Of a stretch of DNA of 64,000 nt, positions 50,876-60,778 are shown one piece after another. The stretch spans positions 124,001 to 188,000 of the forward strand of contig UQEU01000001.1 in the NCBI GenBank assembly GCA_900540085.1. Reading direction: 5' to 3'. Both the position numbers and the translations under genes were made by a program. Position 1 is the first letter of the stretch; each line of letters opens with the position of its first letter. Origin of the DNA: an uncultured Eubacteriales bacterium. Lineage in GTDB: Bacteria; Bacillota; Clostridia; Oscillospirales; Acutalibacteraceae. The notes beneath the pieces were generated by a model that worked only from the letters and a program-made list of their open reading frames with translations, ran no database searches and had not been told where the DNA came from.

Positions 50876-53800
50876 TTATTCAGAATCTATTGTTGAAACA
50901 CCGATTGTTATATCTTCAAGAACATCAAGAAGAACACGAACGGTATCAAGAGATGTAAACATAGTAACATTGTTTTCAACGGCTGCTCGTCTGATTTCCG
51001 AACCGTCAGAATGGCTGTCGCCGTGACTTACATCAATAGTATTGATAACATAGGAAATATGTCCCTGACGGAGTGCAACAAGAATTTCATCGCTTCCGTT
51101 TTCTGTTAATTTTTTACGAACTCTTGTTTTAATACCGTGTTCTTTAAGATACTTTGCAGTACCGCTTGTTGCCTCAATATTGAAACCGAGATCATAGAAA
51201 CGCTGTACAAGTTCAAGTGCGTTTGCCTTGTCTGCATCTGCAATCGTTACAAGTACGGTACCATAGTTTGAAACATTGAGTCCCGACGATTGAAGTGCCT
51301 TATAAAGTGCTCTTTTAAGGCTCTTGTCATAGCCTATTGCCTCGCCTGTTGACTTCATTTCAGGGCTTAAATATGTGTCCATACCTTTGAGTTTTGAAAA
51401 ACTGAAAGCAGGCGCCTTAACATACCATCTTTTCTTTTCTTCTTTATAAACTTCTGTAATGCCTTGTTCTTTGAGCGAATGGCCGAGAATAACTTTTGTT
51501 GCAATATCAGCCATTCTTACGCTCGTTGCTTTACTGAGGAACGGAACAGTTCTTGAAGAACGAGGATTTACTTCGATTACAAAAACATTGTCATCATCGT
51601 CTGCTATGAACTGAATATTGTAAAGACCTACTATACCGATTGCTTTACCGAGTTTAACGGTATAGTCAAGAATTTTATCTTTAACAGCCCGAGAAACGCT
51701 GAATGTCGGATAAACAGAAATGGAGTCGCCCGAGTGAACGCCTGTTCTCTCAACATGTTCCATAATGCCCGGTACGAAAACATCTTCGCCGTCACAAATA
51801 GCATCAACTTCAAGTTCCTTACCCATAATATATTTATCTACAAGAACAGGCTGTTCTGTATTAATTTCAACTGCCGTCTGCAAGTAGTGGCGAAGACTTT
51901 CTTCGTTTGCAACAATCTGCATTGCACGACCGCCAAGAACGAATGAAGGTCTTACCAAAACAGGATAGCCGATTGAATCGGCAACTTTTACACCCTCTTC
52001 AATATCAGTAACCGCCTGTCCTGTCGGTTGAGGAATGCCGAGTTCAGTCATAATCTTTTCAAAACTGTCTCTGTTTTCTGCCTTATCAATAGCAGCAACA
52101 TCTGTACCTATAATCGGTACGCCGAGTGCATCGAGCGGAGGTGCAAGGTTTATTGCAGTCTGACCGCCGAGAGATACGACTATGCCCTGTGGTTTTTCAA
52201 GTTCAATGACATTCATTACATCTTCAACAGTCAGAGGCTCAAAGTAAAGTTTGTCGGAAGTTGTATAGTCTGTTGAAACTGTTTCAGGGTTATTGTTTAT
52301 GATAATTGCTTCATATCCTGCTTTTCGTATAGACCAAATAGCGTGAACTGTTGAATAGTCAAACTCTACGCCCTGACCTATTCTTATAGGACCTGAACCA
52401 AGAACAATGATTTTCTTTTTATCCGAAACTATACTTTCATTTTCATCTTCGTATGTTGAGTAAAAATACGGTACATAGGAGTCAAATTCAGAAGCACAGG
52501 TATCTATCATTTTATATACGGGGAAAATATTGTTTTCTTTTCTCATCAAGAAAACTTCCGAAGCGCTCATACCCCACAACATACCTATAAATTCATCTGA
52601 AACGCCCATCTTTTTAGCATCTTTTAAAATTTCAACATTGTTTTTGTTTTCTTTGATTGTTGTTTCAAAGTCAACAATGTTTCTAATCTTCTCAAGGAAG
52701 AACATATCTATTTTTGTTGAGTTATAAATAAGGTTAAGGTCACAGCCAAAACGAATTAACTGTGCTATTGCGTGAATTCTGTCGTCAGTCGGAGTATGAA
52801 TATACTCAAGCAAAGACTCTATTGACCAATCATCGAACTTTTTGTTGTAAATATGGCAAACGCCTGTTTCCAAACTTCTGATTGCTTTGAGCAAACTCTC
52901 TTCCATTGTTCTGCCGATACTCATTACCTCGCCTGTCGCTTTCATCTGAGTATTGAGCGAGTTATTTGCATCTGAAAACTTATCAAACGGGAAACGGGCA
53001 ACCTTTGTAACAACATAGTCAAGTGCCGGTTCAAATGATGCAGGCGTGTTGGCAAGTTCTATTTCATCAAGATGAAGTCCGACTGCAATTTTTGCAGAAA
53101 CTCTTGCTATCGGATAACCTGAAGCCTTTGAAGCGAGTGCTGAAGAACGGGATACACGAGGGTTAACTTCAATAAGATAATATTGAAAACTGTGCGGGTC
53201 AAGTGCAAACTGAACATTACATCCGCCCTCAATTTTGAGTTCTCTTATTATTTTCAATGCAGAGTCACGAAGCATATGATACTCTTTATTTGTAAGAGTT
53301 TGGCTCGGAGCAACAACTATTGAGTCGCCTGTATGAACACCGACAGGGTCGATGTTTTCCATATTACAAATAGTGATTGCCGTATCGTTGGCGTCACGCA
53401 TTACTTCATATTCAACTTCTTTATAGCCCTTGATGCTCTTTTCTACAAGAACTTGATGAACGGGAGATAAAGCAAGTGCATTTTTAAGCATCTCTCTGCA
53501 CTCTTCTTCATCGTCGGCAAAGCCGCCGCCTGTACCGCCCAAAGTATATGCAGGTCTTAAAACAACGGGATAGCCGATTTCTGCTGCCGCTTTGAGTCCT
53601 TCTTCAAGAGTATTTGCAATTTCGGAAGGAAGTACGGGTTCGCCCAAACTTTCGCAGAGTTCCTTGAAAAGTTCACGGTCTTCTGCTCTTTCAATGCTTT
53701 CAAAAGAAGTGCCGAGAATTTCAACCTGACACTCTTGCAAAACACCTTTTTTAGCAAGTTGTACTGCAAGGTTAAGTCCTGTTTGTCCGCCAAGACCCGG

Positions 53801-54061
53801 AACAATTGCGTCGGGTCTTTCGTGACGGATAATTCTTGCTACATATTCCAAATTCAAAGGTTCCATATAAACCTTATCGGCTATATCGGTATCTGTCATA
53901 ATTGTTGCAGGGTTTGAGTTGATAAGTACAACTTCATAGCCCTCTTCACGAAGTGCAAGACAAGCCTGTGTTCCTGCATAGTCAAATTCGGCAGCTTGTC
54001 CTATTACGATAGGACCTGAGCCTATTACAAGTACTTTATGAATATCTGTTCTTTTCGGCAC
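50876..54061 (-). CDS. carB: Carbamoyl phosphate synthase large subunit
   Basis: A 1061-residue synthetase. Two homologous ATP-grasp halves begin at VLVIGSGPIVIGQAAEFDYA and IIVLGSGPIRIGQGVEFDYS. An MGS allosteric domain lies at the C-terminus. Length agrees with the ~1065-1075 of the family. Makes carbamoyl phosphate from CO2, ammonia from CarA and two ATP. Directly follows carA with no gap. Serves pyrimidine and probably arginine synthesis. Confidence 0.97.
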   Translation of the reverse strand: MPKRTDIHKVLVIGSGPIVIGQAAEFDYAGTQACLALREEGYEVVLINSNPATIMTDTDIADKVYMEPLNLEYVARIIRHERPDAIVPGLGGQTGLNLAVQLAKKGVLQECQVEILGTSFESIERAEDRELFKELCESLGEPVLPSEIANTLEEGLKAAAEIGYPVVLRPAYTLGGTGGGFADDEEECREMLKNALALSPVHQVLVEKSIKGYKEVEYEVMRDANDTAITICNMENIDPVGVHTGDSIVVAPSQTLTNKEYHMLRDSALKIIRELKIEGGCNVQFALDPHSFQYYLIEVNPRVSRSSALASKASGYPIARVSAKIAVGLHLDEIELANTPASFEPALDYVVTKVARFPFDKFSDANNSLNTQMKATGEVMSIGRTMEESLLKAIRSLETGVCHIYNKKFDDWSIESLLEYIHTPTDDRIHAIAQLIRFGCDLNLIYNSTKIDMFFLEKIRNIVDFETTIKENKNNVEILKDAKKMGVSDEFIGMLWGMSASEVFLMRKENNIFPVYKMIDTCASEFDSYVPYFYSTYEDENESIVSDKKKIIVLGSGPIRIGQGVEFDYSTVHAIWSIRKAGYEAIIINNNPETVSTDYTTSDKLYFEPLTVEDVMNVIELEKPQGIVVSLGGQTAINLAPPLDALGVPIIGTDVAAIDKAENRDSFEKIMTELGIPQPTGQAVTDIEEGVKVADSIGYPVLVRPSFVLGGRAMQIVANEESLRHYLQTAVEINTEQPVLVDKYIMGKELEVDAICDGEDVFVPGIMEHVERTGVHSGDSISVYPTFSVSRAVKDKILDYTVKLGKAIGIVGLYNIQFIADDDDNVFVIEVNPRSSRTVPFLSKATSVRMADIATKVILGHSLKEQGITEVYKEEKKRWYVKAPAFSFSKLKGMDTYLSPEMKSTGEAIGYDKSLKRALYKALQSSGLNVSNYGTVLVTIADADKANALELVQRFYDLGFNIEATSGTAKYLKEHGIKTRVRKKLTENGSDEILVALRQGHISYVINTIDVSHGDSHSDGSEIRRAAVENNVTMFTSLDTVRVLLDVLEDITIGVSTIDSE

Positions 54062-55150
54062 TTACGCTTCCTCCTTTTTCATCAAATCAATAAACTTATC
54101 AAACAAATACAAACTGTCCTGCGGTCCCGGTGCACTTTCGGGATGGTACTGAACGGAGAACATTTTATATTTTTTACACTCTACGCCTTCGGCTGTATTA
54201 TCAAGCAGATTGATATGAGTAACTTCAAGTTCTGTATCTTCAACAGACTTTGCATCTACCGCATAACTGTGGTTTTGAGAAGTAATCTCAATTTTTCCTG
54301 TTTGAAGATTTTTAACAGGATGGTTTCCGCCTCTGTGTCCGAATTTCATTTTAAATGTTTTTGCACCCATAGCAAGAGAAATCATCTGATGTCCGAGACA
54401 AATTCCGAAAATAGGAAGTTTTCCTTTGAGTTTTCTTACTACTTCAATAACTGTCTGTACATTTTCAGGGTCTCCGGGTCCGTTTGAAAGGAAAAGACCG
54501 TCGGGCTGCATTTTCAAAATTTCTTCTGCCGAAATATTATACGGTACAACTGTTACATTGCAGCCTTTTTCATTAAGTTTTCTTACAATATTCAATTTAA
54601 TACCGCAGTCAATCGCAACAACATCATACTTATGATTAGGTGTTCTTGAATACCAACGCTTTTTACAGGAAACTCTTGATACCATATCTGTCGGTATTTG
54701 ATAATTTTTCAATTTTTCAAGTGCTTCCTCTTTTGAAACATCGGCATCTGTAATGATGACCTTTTGGCTTCCTTCATCACGGATAATTCTTGTTATTTTT
54801 CTTGTATCAACTCCGTAAATACCCGGAATGTTGTACTCGTCCAAAACTTCCCCAAGTGTTTTTGTATATCTGAAATTTGACGGAATATCGTTATATTCTC
54901 TAACAATAAGTCCACCAATAGTCGGCATCTTTGTTTCATAGTCTTCATCTGTCATACCGTAGTTGCCAATCAAAGGATATGTCATACATACCATTTGGTC
55001 GGTATAACTCGGGTCTGAAACAATTTCTTGGTAACCTACCATAGATGTGTTGAAAACAATTTCGTTTATGGCTTCTCGGTTTGAGCCGAAACCGTAACCG
55101 TAAAACTCCTGCCCGTTTTCAAGCACAATTTTTTTATTATAAGGCTTCAT
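54062..55150 (-). CDS. carA: Carbamoyl phosphate synthase small (glutaminase) subunit
   Basis: A 362-residue class-I amidotransferase. N-terminal 'FNTSMVGYQEIVSDPSY' and the triad Cys in FGICLGHQ, His and Glu in YHPESAPGP. Releases ammonia from glutamine for CarB. Start ATG at 55150 follows GAGGAG at 9 bp. Its 5' end overlaps pyrC by 14 bp. Confidence 0.96.
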   Translation of the reverse strand: MKPYNKKIVLENGQEFYGYGFGSNREAINEIVFNTSMVGYQEIVSDPSYTDQMVCMTYPLIGNYGMTDEDYETKMPTIGGLIVREYNDIPSNFRYTKTLGEVLDEYNIPGIYGVDTRKITRIIRDEGSQKVIITDADVSKEEALEKLKNYQIPTDMVSRVSCKKRWYSRTPNHKYDVVAIDCGIKLNIVRKLNEKGCNVTVVPYNISAEEILKMQPDGLFLSNGPGDPENVQTVIEVVRKLKGKLPIFGICLGHQMISLAMGAKTFKMKFGHRGGNHPVKNLQTGKIEITSQNHSYAVDAKSVEDTELEVTHINLLDNTAEGVECKKYKMFSVQYHPESAPGPQDSLYLFDKFIDLMKKEEA

Positions 55151-56420
55151 AAACAATTTCTCCTCTCAATACAGTTAAAAGGTTTTCACCTTGTAATTTC
55201 ATATTTTCAAACGGTGTGGAACGCCCTTTGCTCGCAAACTTTTCGGGTTCAACTGTAAACTGCTTTTCTAAATCTATCAGGCACAAATCGGCTGACTCGC
55301 CTTTTTTTATTTCTCCGCCTTTAAGATTGAAAATCTTTCTTGGCGAAACGCACATCAACTCAACAAGTCGTTCAAGTGTAATAACACCGTTTCTTACAAG
55401 TTTAGTATATAATATAGGAAACGCAGTTTCAAGTCCCACTACACCCATTGCACTTTTGGCAAGTCCTCTTGACTTTTCATCTTCACTGTGCGGTGCATGG
55501 TCTGTTGCTATTGCATCAATAGTACCGTCTTTAATTCCCTCAATGAGTGCATCTCTGTCGGCAGATGACCTGAGCGGCGGATTCATTTTAAATCTGCCCT
55601 CATCTTTCAAGTCTTCATCGCAAAGCACAAGATAATGCGGTGCAGTTTCGCAAGTAACATTCACTCCCCTGTTCTTCGCCTCTCGTATGAGTTCAACGCT
55701 TTCTTTTGTTGATATATGGCAAACATGGTAGTGACAACCTGTTTTTTCCGCAAGTTTTAAATCTCTTTTAATAGGTCCCCATTCCGACTCCGAGCAAATA
55801 CCTTTATGATTATTCTTTTTGCAATACTCTCCGTCGTGAATATATCCTCCGTGAAGCAAAGAATTATCTTCACAATGTGCAGAAATTACTTTACCGATTT
55901 TTGCACATTTTTTCATTGCCTCTTCCATAAGTTCGGCAGTTTGAACACCTGTACCGTCATCGGAAAAACCGACAACATCGTTCTTTATTTCATCAAAATT
56001 GATAAGTTCACCGACACCAAGCCTGTTTTTAGTTATTGTACCGAACGGCAAAACATCTATAACAGCATCTTTTTTTATTATATCTGTCTGAACTTTAAGA
56101 TTTTCCGCACAATCGGGCGTCGGTTTAAGATTGGGCATTGAGCAAAGCAAAGTATATCCTGCTTTTGCACCTGCCTGTGTACCTGTTTTAATCGTTTCCT
56201 TATAAGAAAAACCGGGCTCTCGAAGATGAACATGAACATCTGCAAAACCCGGCAACAATAAATATTTACTCTTACAATCAACAATACGATTAATATCTGT
56301 TGTATAAATATCAGAAAAGGAAACACTAAGGCCTTCAACAACGGAGCCTCGTATTAAAACACTCATTTTTTTGAACTCATTGTTTTGATAAACAAGAGCA
56401 TCTTTAAACAGAACCGTCAT
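55137..56420 (-). CDS. pyrC: Dihydroorotase
   Basis: A 427-residue dihydroorotase of the ~430-residue (class I) type. Metal ligands are in DVHVHLREPG, SAHCED, HICHIS-like (YHVCHIS) and IATDHAPHS. Cyclises carbamoyl aspartate. First gene of the pyr operon; the ATG at 56420 follows AAAGGA. Confidence 0.94.
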   Translation of the reverse strand: MTVLFKDALVYQNNEFKKMSVLIRGSVVEGLSVSFSDIYTTDINRIVDCKSKYLLLPGFADVHVHLREPGFSYKETIKTGTQAGAKAGYTLLCSMPNLKPTPDCAENLKVQTDIIKKDAVIDVLPFGTITKNRLGVGELINFDEIKNDVVGFSDDGTGVQTAELMEEAMKKCAKIGKVISAHCEDNSLLHGGYIHDGEYCKKNNHKGICSESEWGPIKRDLKLAEKTGCHYHVCHISTKESVELIREAKNRGVNVTCETAPHYLVLCDEDLKDEGRFKMNPPLRSSADRDALIEGIKDGTIDAIATDHAPHSEDEKSRGLAKSAMGVVGLETAFPILYTKLVRNGVITLERLVELMCVSPRKIFNLKGGEIKKGESADLCLIDLEKQFTVEPEKFASKGRSTPFENMKLQGENLLTVLRGEIVYEAL

Positions 56421-56445
56421 AAAACACATTCCTTTCCAACACGGT

Positions 56446-56474
56446 ATTATAAAGTATTAATATAATAAAGTCAA
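56446..56474 (-). promoter_or_regulatory. Promoter of the pyr operon
   Basis: TTGACT (56469-56474) and TATAAT (56446-56451) on the minus strand, 17-bp spacing. The predicted leader is only about 20 nt, leaving no room for a PyrR attenuator. Confidence 0.8.
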
Positions 56475-56638
56475 CAATTATTTTTAATAATTTTTTAAAA
56501 TGTTTTCTTTAAAAAAATCGGATTAAAATGAGTATTTTTTAATAAGAACAAATGTACTAATTTGTAGAATTCTGTCAACACTTTTTTAAAACATTTGTTT
56601 TATCGGTACTATTAAAGGTACTCTGTTTGTTATATATA

Positions 56639-56666
56639 TTGATTAAATTTTCCCTTTTGCTAAAAT
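56639..56666 (+). promoter_or_regulatory. Promoter of the small membrane protein gene
   Basis: TTGATT (56639-56644) and TAAAAT (56661-56666), 16-bp spacing, 29 bp before the ATG. Between this and the pyr promoter I see no further gene. Confidence 0.5.
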
Positions 56667-56694
56667 GAAATTGTAGAGCAAAGGAGGAAAATTT

Positions 56695-56997
56695 ATGAAA
56701 AACAAACTTAAAAAATTTATAAAATCTATTTTGCTTTCAATATGTTCATTTTCAATAGGATACATCGTTTTCAATATACCCGTTTATCTTTTAGACAACA
56801 ATTTTTTGCTGATGAAAGTTTCGATTGCACTTGAAGTGATACTGTTCTCTTCCGTTTTTGTTGCCGTTATTATTATAAAAGAAAACAGACAAAAAAGCAA
56901 AGAAAAAGAAATGTTAAGACAGAAAAGACACGAAGAAAGAATTGATATGTGCCGAAATTACTATTCAGGCACAAGTTATGTTATTCTTGATAAATAA
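56695..56997 (+). CDS. Small membrane protein, unknown function
   Basis: A 100-residue protein with two hydrophobic segments (about 10-30 and 38-60) and a long basic helical tail rich in Lys, Arg and Glu. The AGGAGG ribosome site is excellent. I do not recognise a family. It lies alone between pyrC and tex; its terminator is shared with tex. Confidence 0.65.
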   Translation: MKNKLKKFIKSILLSICSFSIGYIVFNIPVYLLDNNFLLMKVSIALEVILFSSVFVAVIIIKENRQKSKEKEMLRQKRHEERIDMCRNYYSGTSYVILDK

Positions 56998-57002
56998 ATT
57001 TT

Positions 57003-57066
57003 AAAAAAGCAGACAAAGCACTTATTAAGTTTTTTACTTTTTTAAGCCTTGTCTGCTTTTATTTTG
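57003..57066. terminator. Bidirectional terminator between the small membrane protein and tex
   Basis: Arms AAAAGCAGACAA (57005-57016) and TTGTCTGCTTTT (57049-57060) around an AT-rich loop, T-rich tail on the plus strand and A-rich flank on the left. Confidence 0.75.
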
Positions 57067-59214
57067 TCATTTATTTGGATTTTTCATAGTAAGAGAAATT
57101 CGTTTTTTATTAACATCGACAGAAAGCACCCAAACCGTTACAATATCGCCTACTTTGAGAACATCTGACGGGTGTTTGATGAATCTGTCAGTAATTTGAG
57201 AAATATGAACAAGTCCGTCCTGATGAACACCTATATCGACAAAAGCACCGAAGTCGATAACATTTCTGACTGTGCCTTTCAGTTCCATACCCTCTTTTAA
57301 ATCTTCCATACCCATAATATCCGTTCTCAACATCGGAGGAGGCAATTCATCTCTCGGGTCCCTGCCGGGTTTTTGAATTTCTTTTATAATATCAACAAGT
57401 GTCGGCTCTCCGACTCCCAACTCTTTTGCAAGTGCAGATGTTCCGTTTGTTTTTGCTATGAGCGATATTGCAGAAGTATTGCCGTTTCGTATATCTTCAT
57501 CGCTGACCGAACAGATATTTAAAAGTTTTTTTGCTACATCATAACTTTCAGGGTGAACGGCTGTTGAGTCAAGTACATTTTTACTTTCTCGAACACGCAA
57601 AAATCCTGCACACTGTTCAAATGCTTTTGGACCGAGTTTTTTTACCTTTTTAAGTTCAGAGCGTGAAGTAAAGCCCCCGTTTTCTTTTCTAAACTCTACA
57701 ATATTTTTTGCAACAGCAGTTGAGATACCTGCAACTCTTGAAAGAAGTTGTGCAGAAGCGGTATTCAAATCTACACCGACAGAGTTTACGCAATCTTCCA
57801 CAACGCCGTCAAGCGCACCGTTAAGTTCTTTTTGAGGCATATCGTGTTGATACTGACCTACGCCGATGGCTTTCGGGTCGATTTTAACAAGTTCTGCAAG
57901 GGGGTCCTGAAGTCTTCTTGCAATTGAAACGGCAGAACGAAGAGAAACATCATACTCGGGAAATTCTTCTGCAGCAAGTTTTGATGCGGAATATACCGAA
58001 GCACCTGCTTCACTTACAACCATATATGTGATACCTCTGTCAAGTTCTTTTATCAAATCAGCGGCAAAAACTTCTGTTTCGTGAGACGCTGTACCGTTGC
58101 CGATTGCAAACATTTTTACATTGTATTTTTTAACTAAATCGGTAATTATTTTTTTAGCCTGTTCTGTTTTGTTATGCGGCGGTGCACAATAAATTACGGA
58201 AGTATCAAGAACATTTCCGTTCTCATCTACAACTGCAACCTTACAGCCTGTTCTGTAACCCGGATCAAGACCGATTGTAACATTGTTTTTTACAGGAGGC
58301 TGCATTAAGAGTTGTCTTGTATTTCCTGCAAAAACTTTAATGGCACTTTCACTTGCCAAATCTGTAAGTTCATTTCTTATTTCTCTTTCAATACTTGGGA
58401 ATATAAGTCTTGAATAAGAGTCGTCAATAGCCTCTGCCACAATATCGGAACATTTGCCCGTACCTTTAATATGAAGTTGTTGTAAAATGGTAATGGCGTT
58501 TTCCTTATCAAAATTCAAAGAGACTTTTAAAAATCCTTCTTTTTCCCCACGATTGAGTGCAAGTACCCTGTGATGAGCAATTTTTGAAACAGGCTCACTG
58601 TACTCGGCGTACATTTCATATACACCTAACTCATCTTGTGCCTTTTCGCTCACAATCACGCCGTTTCGTTTACACGAATAGCGAATTCTCTTCCTGCCGT
58701 TTGCGTCATCGGAAACAAATTCTGCAATAATGTCTTTCGCACCGTTGATTGCATCCTCAACACTTTCAACTTCTTCATTCAAATATTTTTCTGCTTCATC
58801 ATATACAGAACCACAGTTTTTTGCCTGCTCATATATAAAGTCTGCCAAACCCTGCAAGCCTTTTGCTTTTGCAACAGACGCCCTTGTCTTTCTTTTCGGT
58901 CTGTATGGTCTGTATATATCTTCTATTTCAGTTAATGTTGCGGCACTTTCAAGAGCATTTGCCAACTCTTCTGTCATTTGCCCTTGTTCTTCAATAGACG
59001 CAAAAACTTTTTGCTTTTGTTCTTCAAGATTTCTTAAATAAGCCAGCCTATCGTTTATCTCTCTTAATATTTGGTCGTCAAGCGAACCTGTAACTTCTTT
59101 TCTGTAACGGGCAATAAACGGAATTGTATTGCCCTCGTCAATCAACTTAACCGTTGCTTCAAGTTTATTTTGGTTTACTGAAAATTCTTTTGCGATTTGT
59201 GAAATAATATCCAT
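57067..59214 (-). CDS. tex: Tex-family RNA-binding transcription accessory protein
   Basis: A 715-residue Tex/Spt6-like protein. The N-terminal helical region is followed by a YqgF/RNase H-like fold ('IGLDPGYRTGCKVAVVDENG'), helix-hairpin-helix repeats ('LLSRVAGISTAVAKNIVEF') and a C-terminal S1 domain ('GTVRNVIDFGAFVDIGVHQD'). Thought to act with RNA polymerase or in RNA metabolism. ATG follows AAAGGG. Single gene. Confidence 0.93.
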   Translation of the reverse strand: MDIISQIAKEFSVNQNKLEATVKLIDEGNTIPFIARYRKEVTGSLDDQILREINDRLAYLRNLEEQKQKVFASIEEQGQMTEELANALESAATLTEIEDIYRPYRPKRKTRASVAKAKGLQGLADFIYEQAKNCGSVYDEAEKYLNEEVESVEDAINGAKDIIAEFVSDDANGRKRIRYSCKRNGVIVSEKAQDELGVYEMYAEYSEPVSKIAHHRVLALNRGEKEGFLKVSLNFDKENAITILQQLHIKGTGKCSDIVAEAIDDSYSRLIFPSIEREIRNELTDLASESAIKVFAGNTRQLLMQPPVKNNVTIGLDPGYRTGCKVAVVDENGNVLDTSVIYCAPPHNKTEQAKKIITDLVKKYNVKMFAIGNGTASHETEVFAADLIKELDRGITYMVVSEAGASVYSASKLAAEEFPEYDVSLRSAVSIARRLQDPLAELVKIDPKAIGVGQYQHDMPQKELNGALDGVVEDCVNSVGVDLNTASAQLLSRVAGISTAVAKNIVEFRKENGGFTSRSELKKVKKLGPKAFEQCAGFLRVRESKNVLDSTAVHPESYDVAKKLLNICSVSDEDIRNGNTSAISLIAKTNGTSALAKELGVGEPTLVDIIKEIQKPGRDPRDELPPPMLRTDIMGMEDLKEGMELKGTVRNVIDFGAFVDIGVHQDGLVHISQITDRFIKHPSDVLKVGDIVTVWVLSVDVNKKRISLTMKNPNK

Positions 59215-59342
59215 ATAAAAACCCTTTCTTTATTAACAAATAAATTATACAATAATTCTGAAAATGTAGCAAGTTTAAAAGAAAATTTAATTAAAGTAAA
59301 TTTAATTAAAATAAAAATATAGAATTTTTAACAATTATATGG

Positions 59343-59380
59343 TAAAATATAAACATAGTACATATTGGGCATATTGTACT
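59343..59380 (+). promoter_or_regulatory. trxAB promoter region with inverted repeat
   Basis: Extended -10 TGGTAAAAT (59340-59348) without a good -35. The inverted repeat AGTACA-N12-TGTACT (59357-59380) starts about where transcription would begin, a position fitting a repressor operator. Confidence 0.4.
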
Positions 59381-59425
59381 AAAAAATAACAAGTATTTTA
59401 ATATACATTAAAGGAGAAAATTATT

Positions 59426-59740
59426 ATGAAACCATTAAATATAAGTATAGACAATTTTACAGAGGAAGTTATCAATTCTCAAAGACCCGTTTTAATTGAC
59501 TTTTGGGCTTCTTGGTGCGGTCCATGCAAAATGCTTGCACCCGTTATTGATGAAATTGCAAATGAAAAAGACGACTTTAAATTTGTTAAAATCAATGTTG
59601 ACGAAGAAGAAGAACTTGCAATGAAATATGATATTAAATCAATACCGACTTTAGTTATTATCAAAAACGGTACAGAGGTTAACAGAATTTCAGGATTTAT
59701 GCCAAAAACAAACATCTTGCAATTTTTAGGAGAAGCATAA
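59426..59740 (+). CDS. trxA: Thioredoxin
   Basis: A 104-residue thioredoxin with the active site WCGPCK at residues 30-35, cis-Pro loop SIPTLVII and the usual length. Cytoplasmic disulfide reductase, reduced by the TrxB encoded 4 bp downstream. The ATG follows AAAGGAG. Confidence 0.95.
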   Translation: MKPLNISIDNFTEEVINSQRPVLIDFWASWCGPCKMLAPVIDEIANEKDDFKFVKINVDEEEELAMKYDIKSIPTLVIIKNGTEVNRISGFMPKTNILQFLGEA

Positions 59741-59744
59741 CTGT

Positions 59745-60665
59745 ATGAGCATATTAAAAAAAGAAATAGTAATCATCGGCGGAGGAACGGCAGGACTGAC
59801 TGCTGCAATTTATTGCCAGCGTGCAGGTAAGCAAGCACTTGTTTTGGAAAGCGAATTTTACGGCGGTCAAATCATTAACACTCCCGAAATTGAAAACTAC
59901 CCTGCCATTGAAAACATTTCGGGTTTTGAATTTGCCATGAATTTAAAAACTCAGGCAGAAAAGTTAAATGCAGAGTTTTCAAATGAAAAAGTTATAAAAA
60001 TAGAAGACGGAATACCGAAAAAAGTTTTCACTACTGAAAACACATACGAGTGTGACGGCATTATCATAGCAACAGGTGCCTCAAACCGACCGCTTGGATT
60101 GGAAAATGAAAAAGATTTTGTCGGCAAAGGTATCTCCTACTGTGCAACCTGTGACGGAATGTTTTACAAAAACAAAACAGTTGCTGTTGTCGGAGGAGGA
60201 AACACGGCACTTGAAGACGCTTTTTACCTTTCAAACATTTGCGAAAAAGTTTACCTTGTCCATCGCAGAAATGAATTTCGAGGTGAGCAAACACTTGTAA
60301 ACAGGCTTAAAGAAAAAGAAAATGTTGTCTTTGTATTGGATTCCGTTGTAGAAAAATTAAACGGAGAAAACTCAATAGAAAGTATAGATGTTTTGAACAA
60401 AATTTCAAATGAAAAGACAACTCTATCGACAGACGGTGTTTTTGTTGCCATCGGTCAAATACCAAATACTGCCGAATTTAAAAACACAGTCGCAACTGAC
60501 GATTTCGGATATATAAAAGCAGATGAAAACTGCGAAACAAATATTGACGGTGTTTTTGTCGCAGGCGATTGCAGAACAAAAAATGTCAGACAACTTGCAA
60601 CTGCTGCTGCGGACGGTGCTGTTGCCGCCACAAAAGTTTGCGAATATTTAAATTGTAAAATATAA
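59745..60665 (+). CDS. trxB: Thioredoxin reductase
   Basis: A 306-residue flavoenzyme. FAD motif IGGGTAGLTAA at the N-terminus, active-site CATCDG (C133/C136), NAD(P)H motif VVGGGNTALEDA and FVAGDCRTKNVRQL at the FAD end. Reduces TrxA. Directly after trxA as a two-gene operon. Confidence 0.95.
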   Translation: MSILKKEIVIIGGGTAGLTAAIYCQRAGKQALVLESEFYGGQIINTPEIENYPAIENISGFEFAMNLKTQAEKLNAEFSNEKVIKIEDGIPKKVFTTENTYECDGIIIATGASNRPLGLENEKDFVGKGISYCATCDGMFYKNKTVAVVGGGNTALEDAFYLSNICEKVYLVHRRNEFRGEQTLVNRLKEKENVVFVLDSVVEKLNGENSIESIDVLNKISNEKTTLSTDGVFVAIGQIPNTAEFKNTVATDDFGYIKADENCETNIDGVFVAGDCRTKNVRQLATAAADGAVAATKVCEYLNCKI

Positions 60666-60700
60666 CAAATTTAATCGAAATTTATTGTCTATTAATACCA

Positions 60701-60729
60701 TTGACATTGTTGTTTTTCTGAACTATACT
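60701..60729 (+). promoter_or_regulatory. Promoter of the polytopic membrane protein gene
   Basis: TTGACA (60701-60706) and TATACT (60724-60729), 17-bp spacing, 50 bp before the start. Confidence 0.7.
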
Positions 60730-60778
60730 GAGATTGGCATATAGCAACTAAAAAATTCAAATTAACGGAGGTGTTATT

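Noticed and set aside
56421..56694. PyrR-type attenuator upstream of pyrC
   Set aside because: The leader is about 20 nt and contains no terminator or anti-terminator hairpin.
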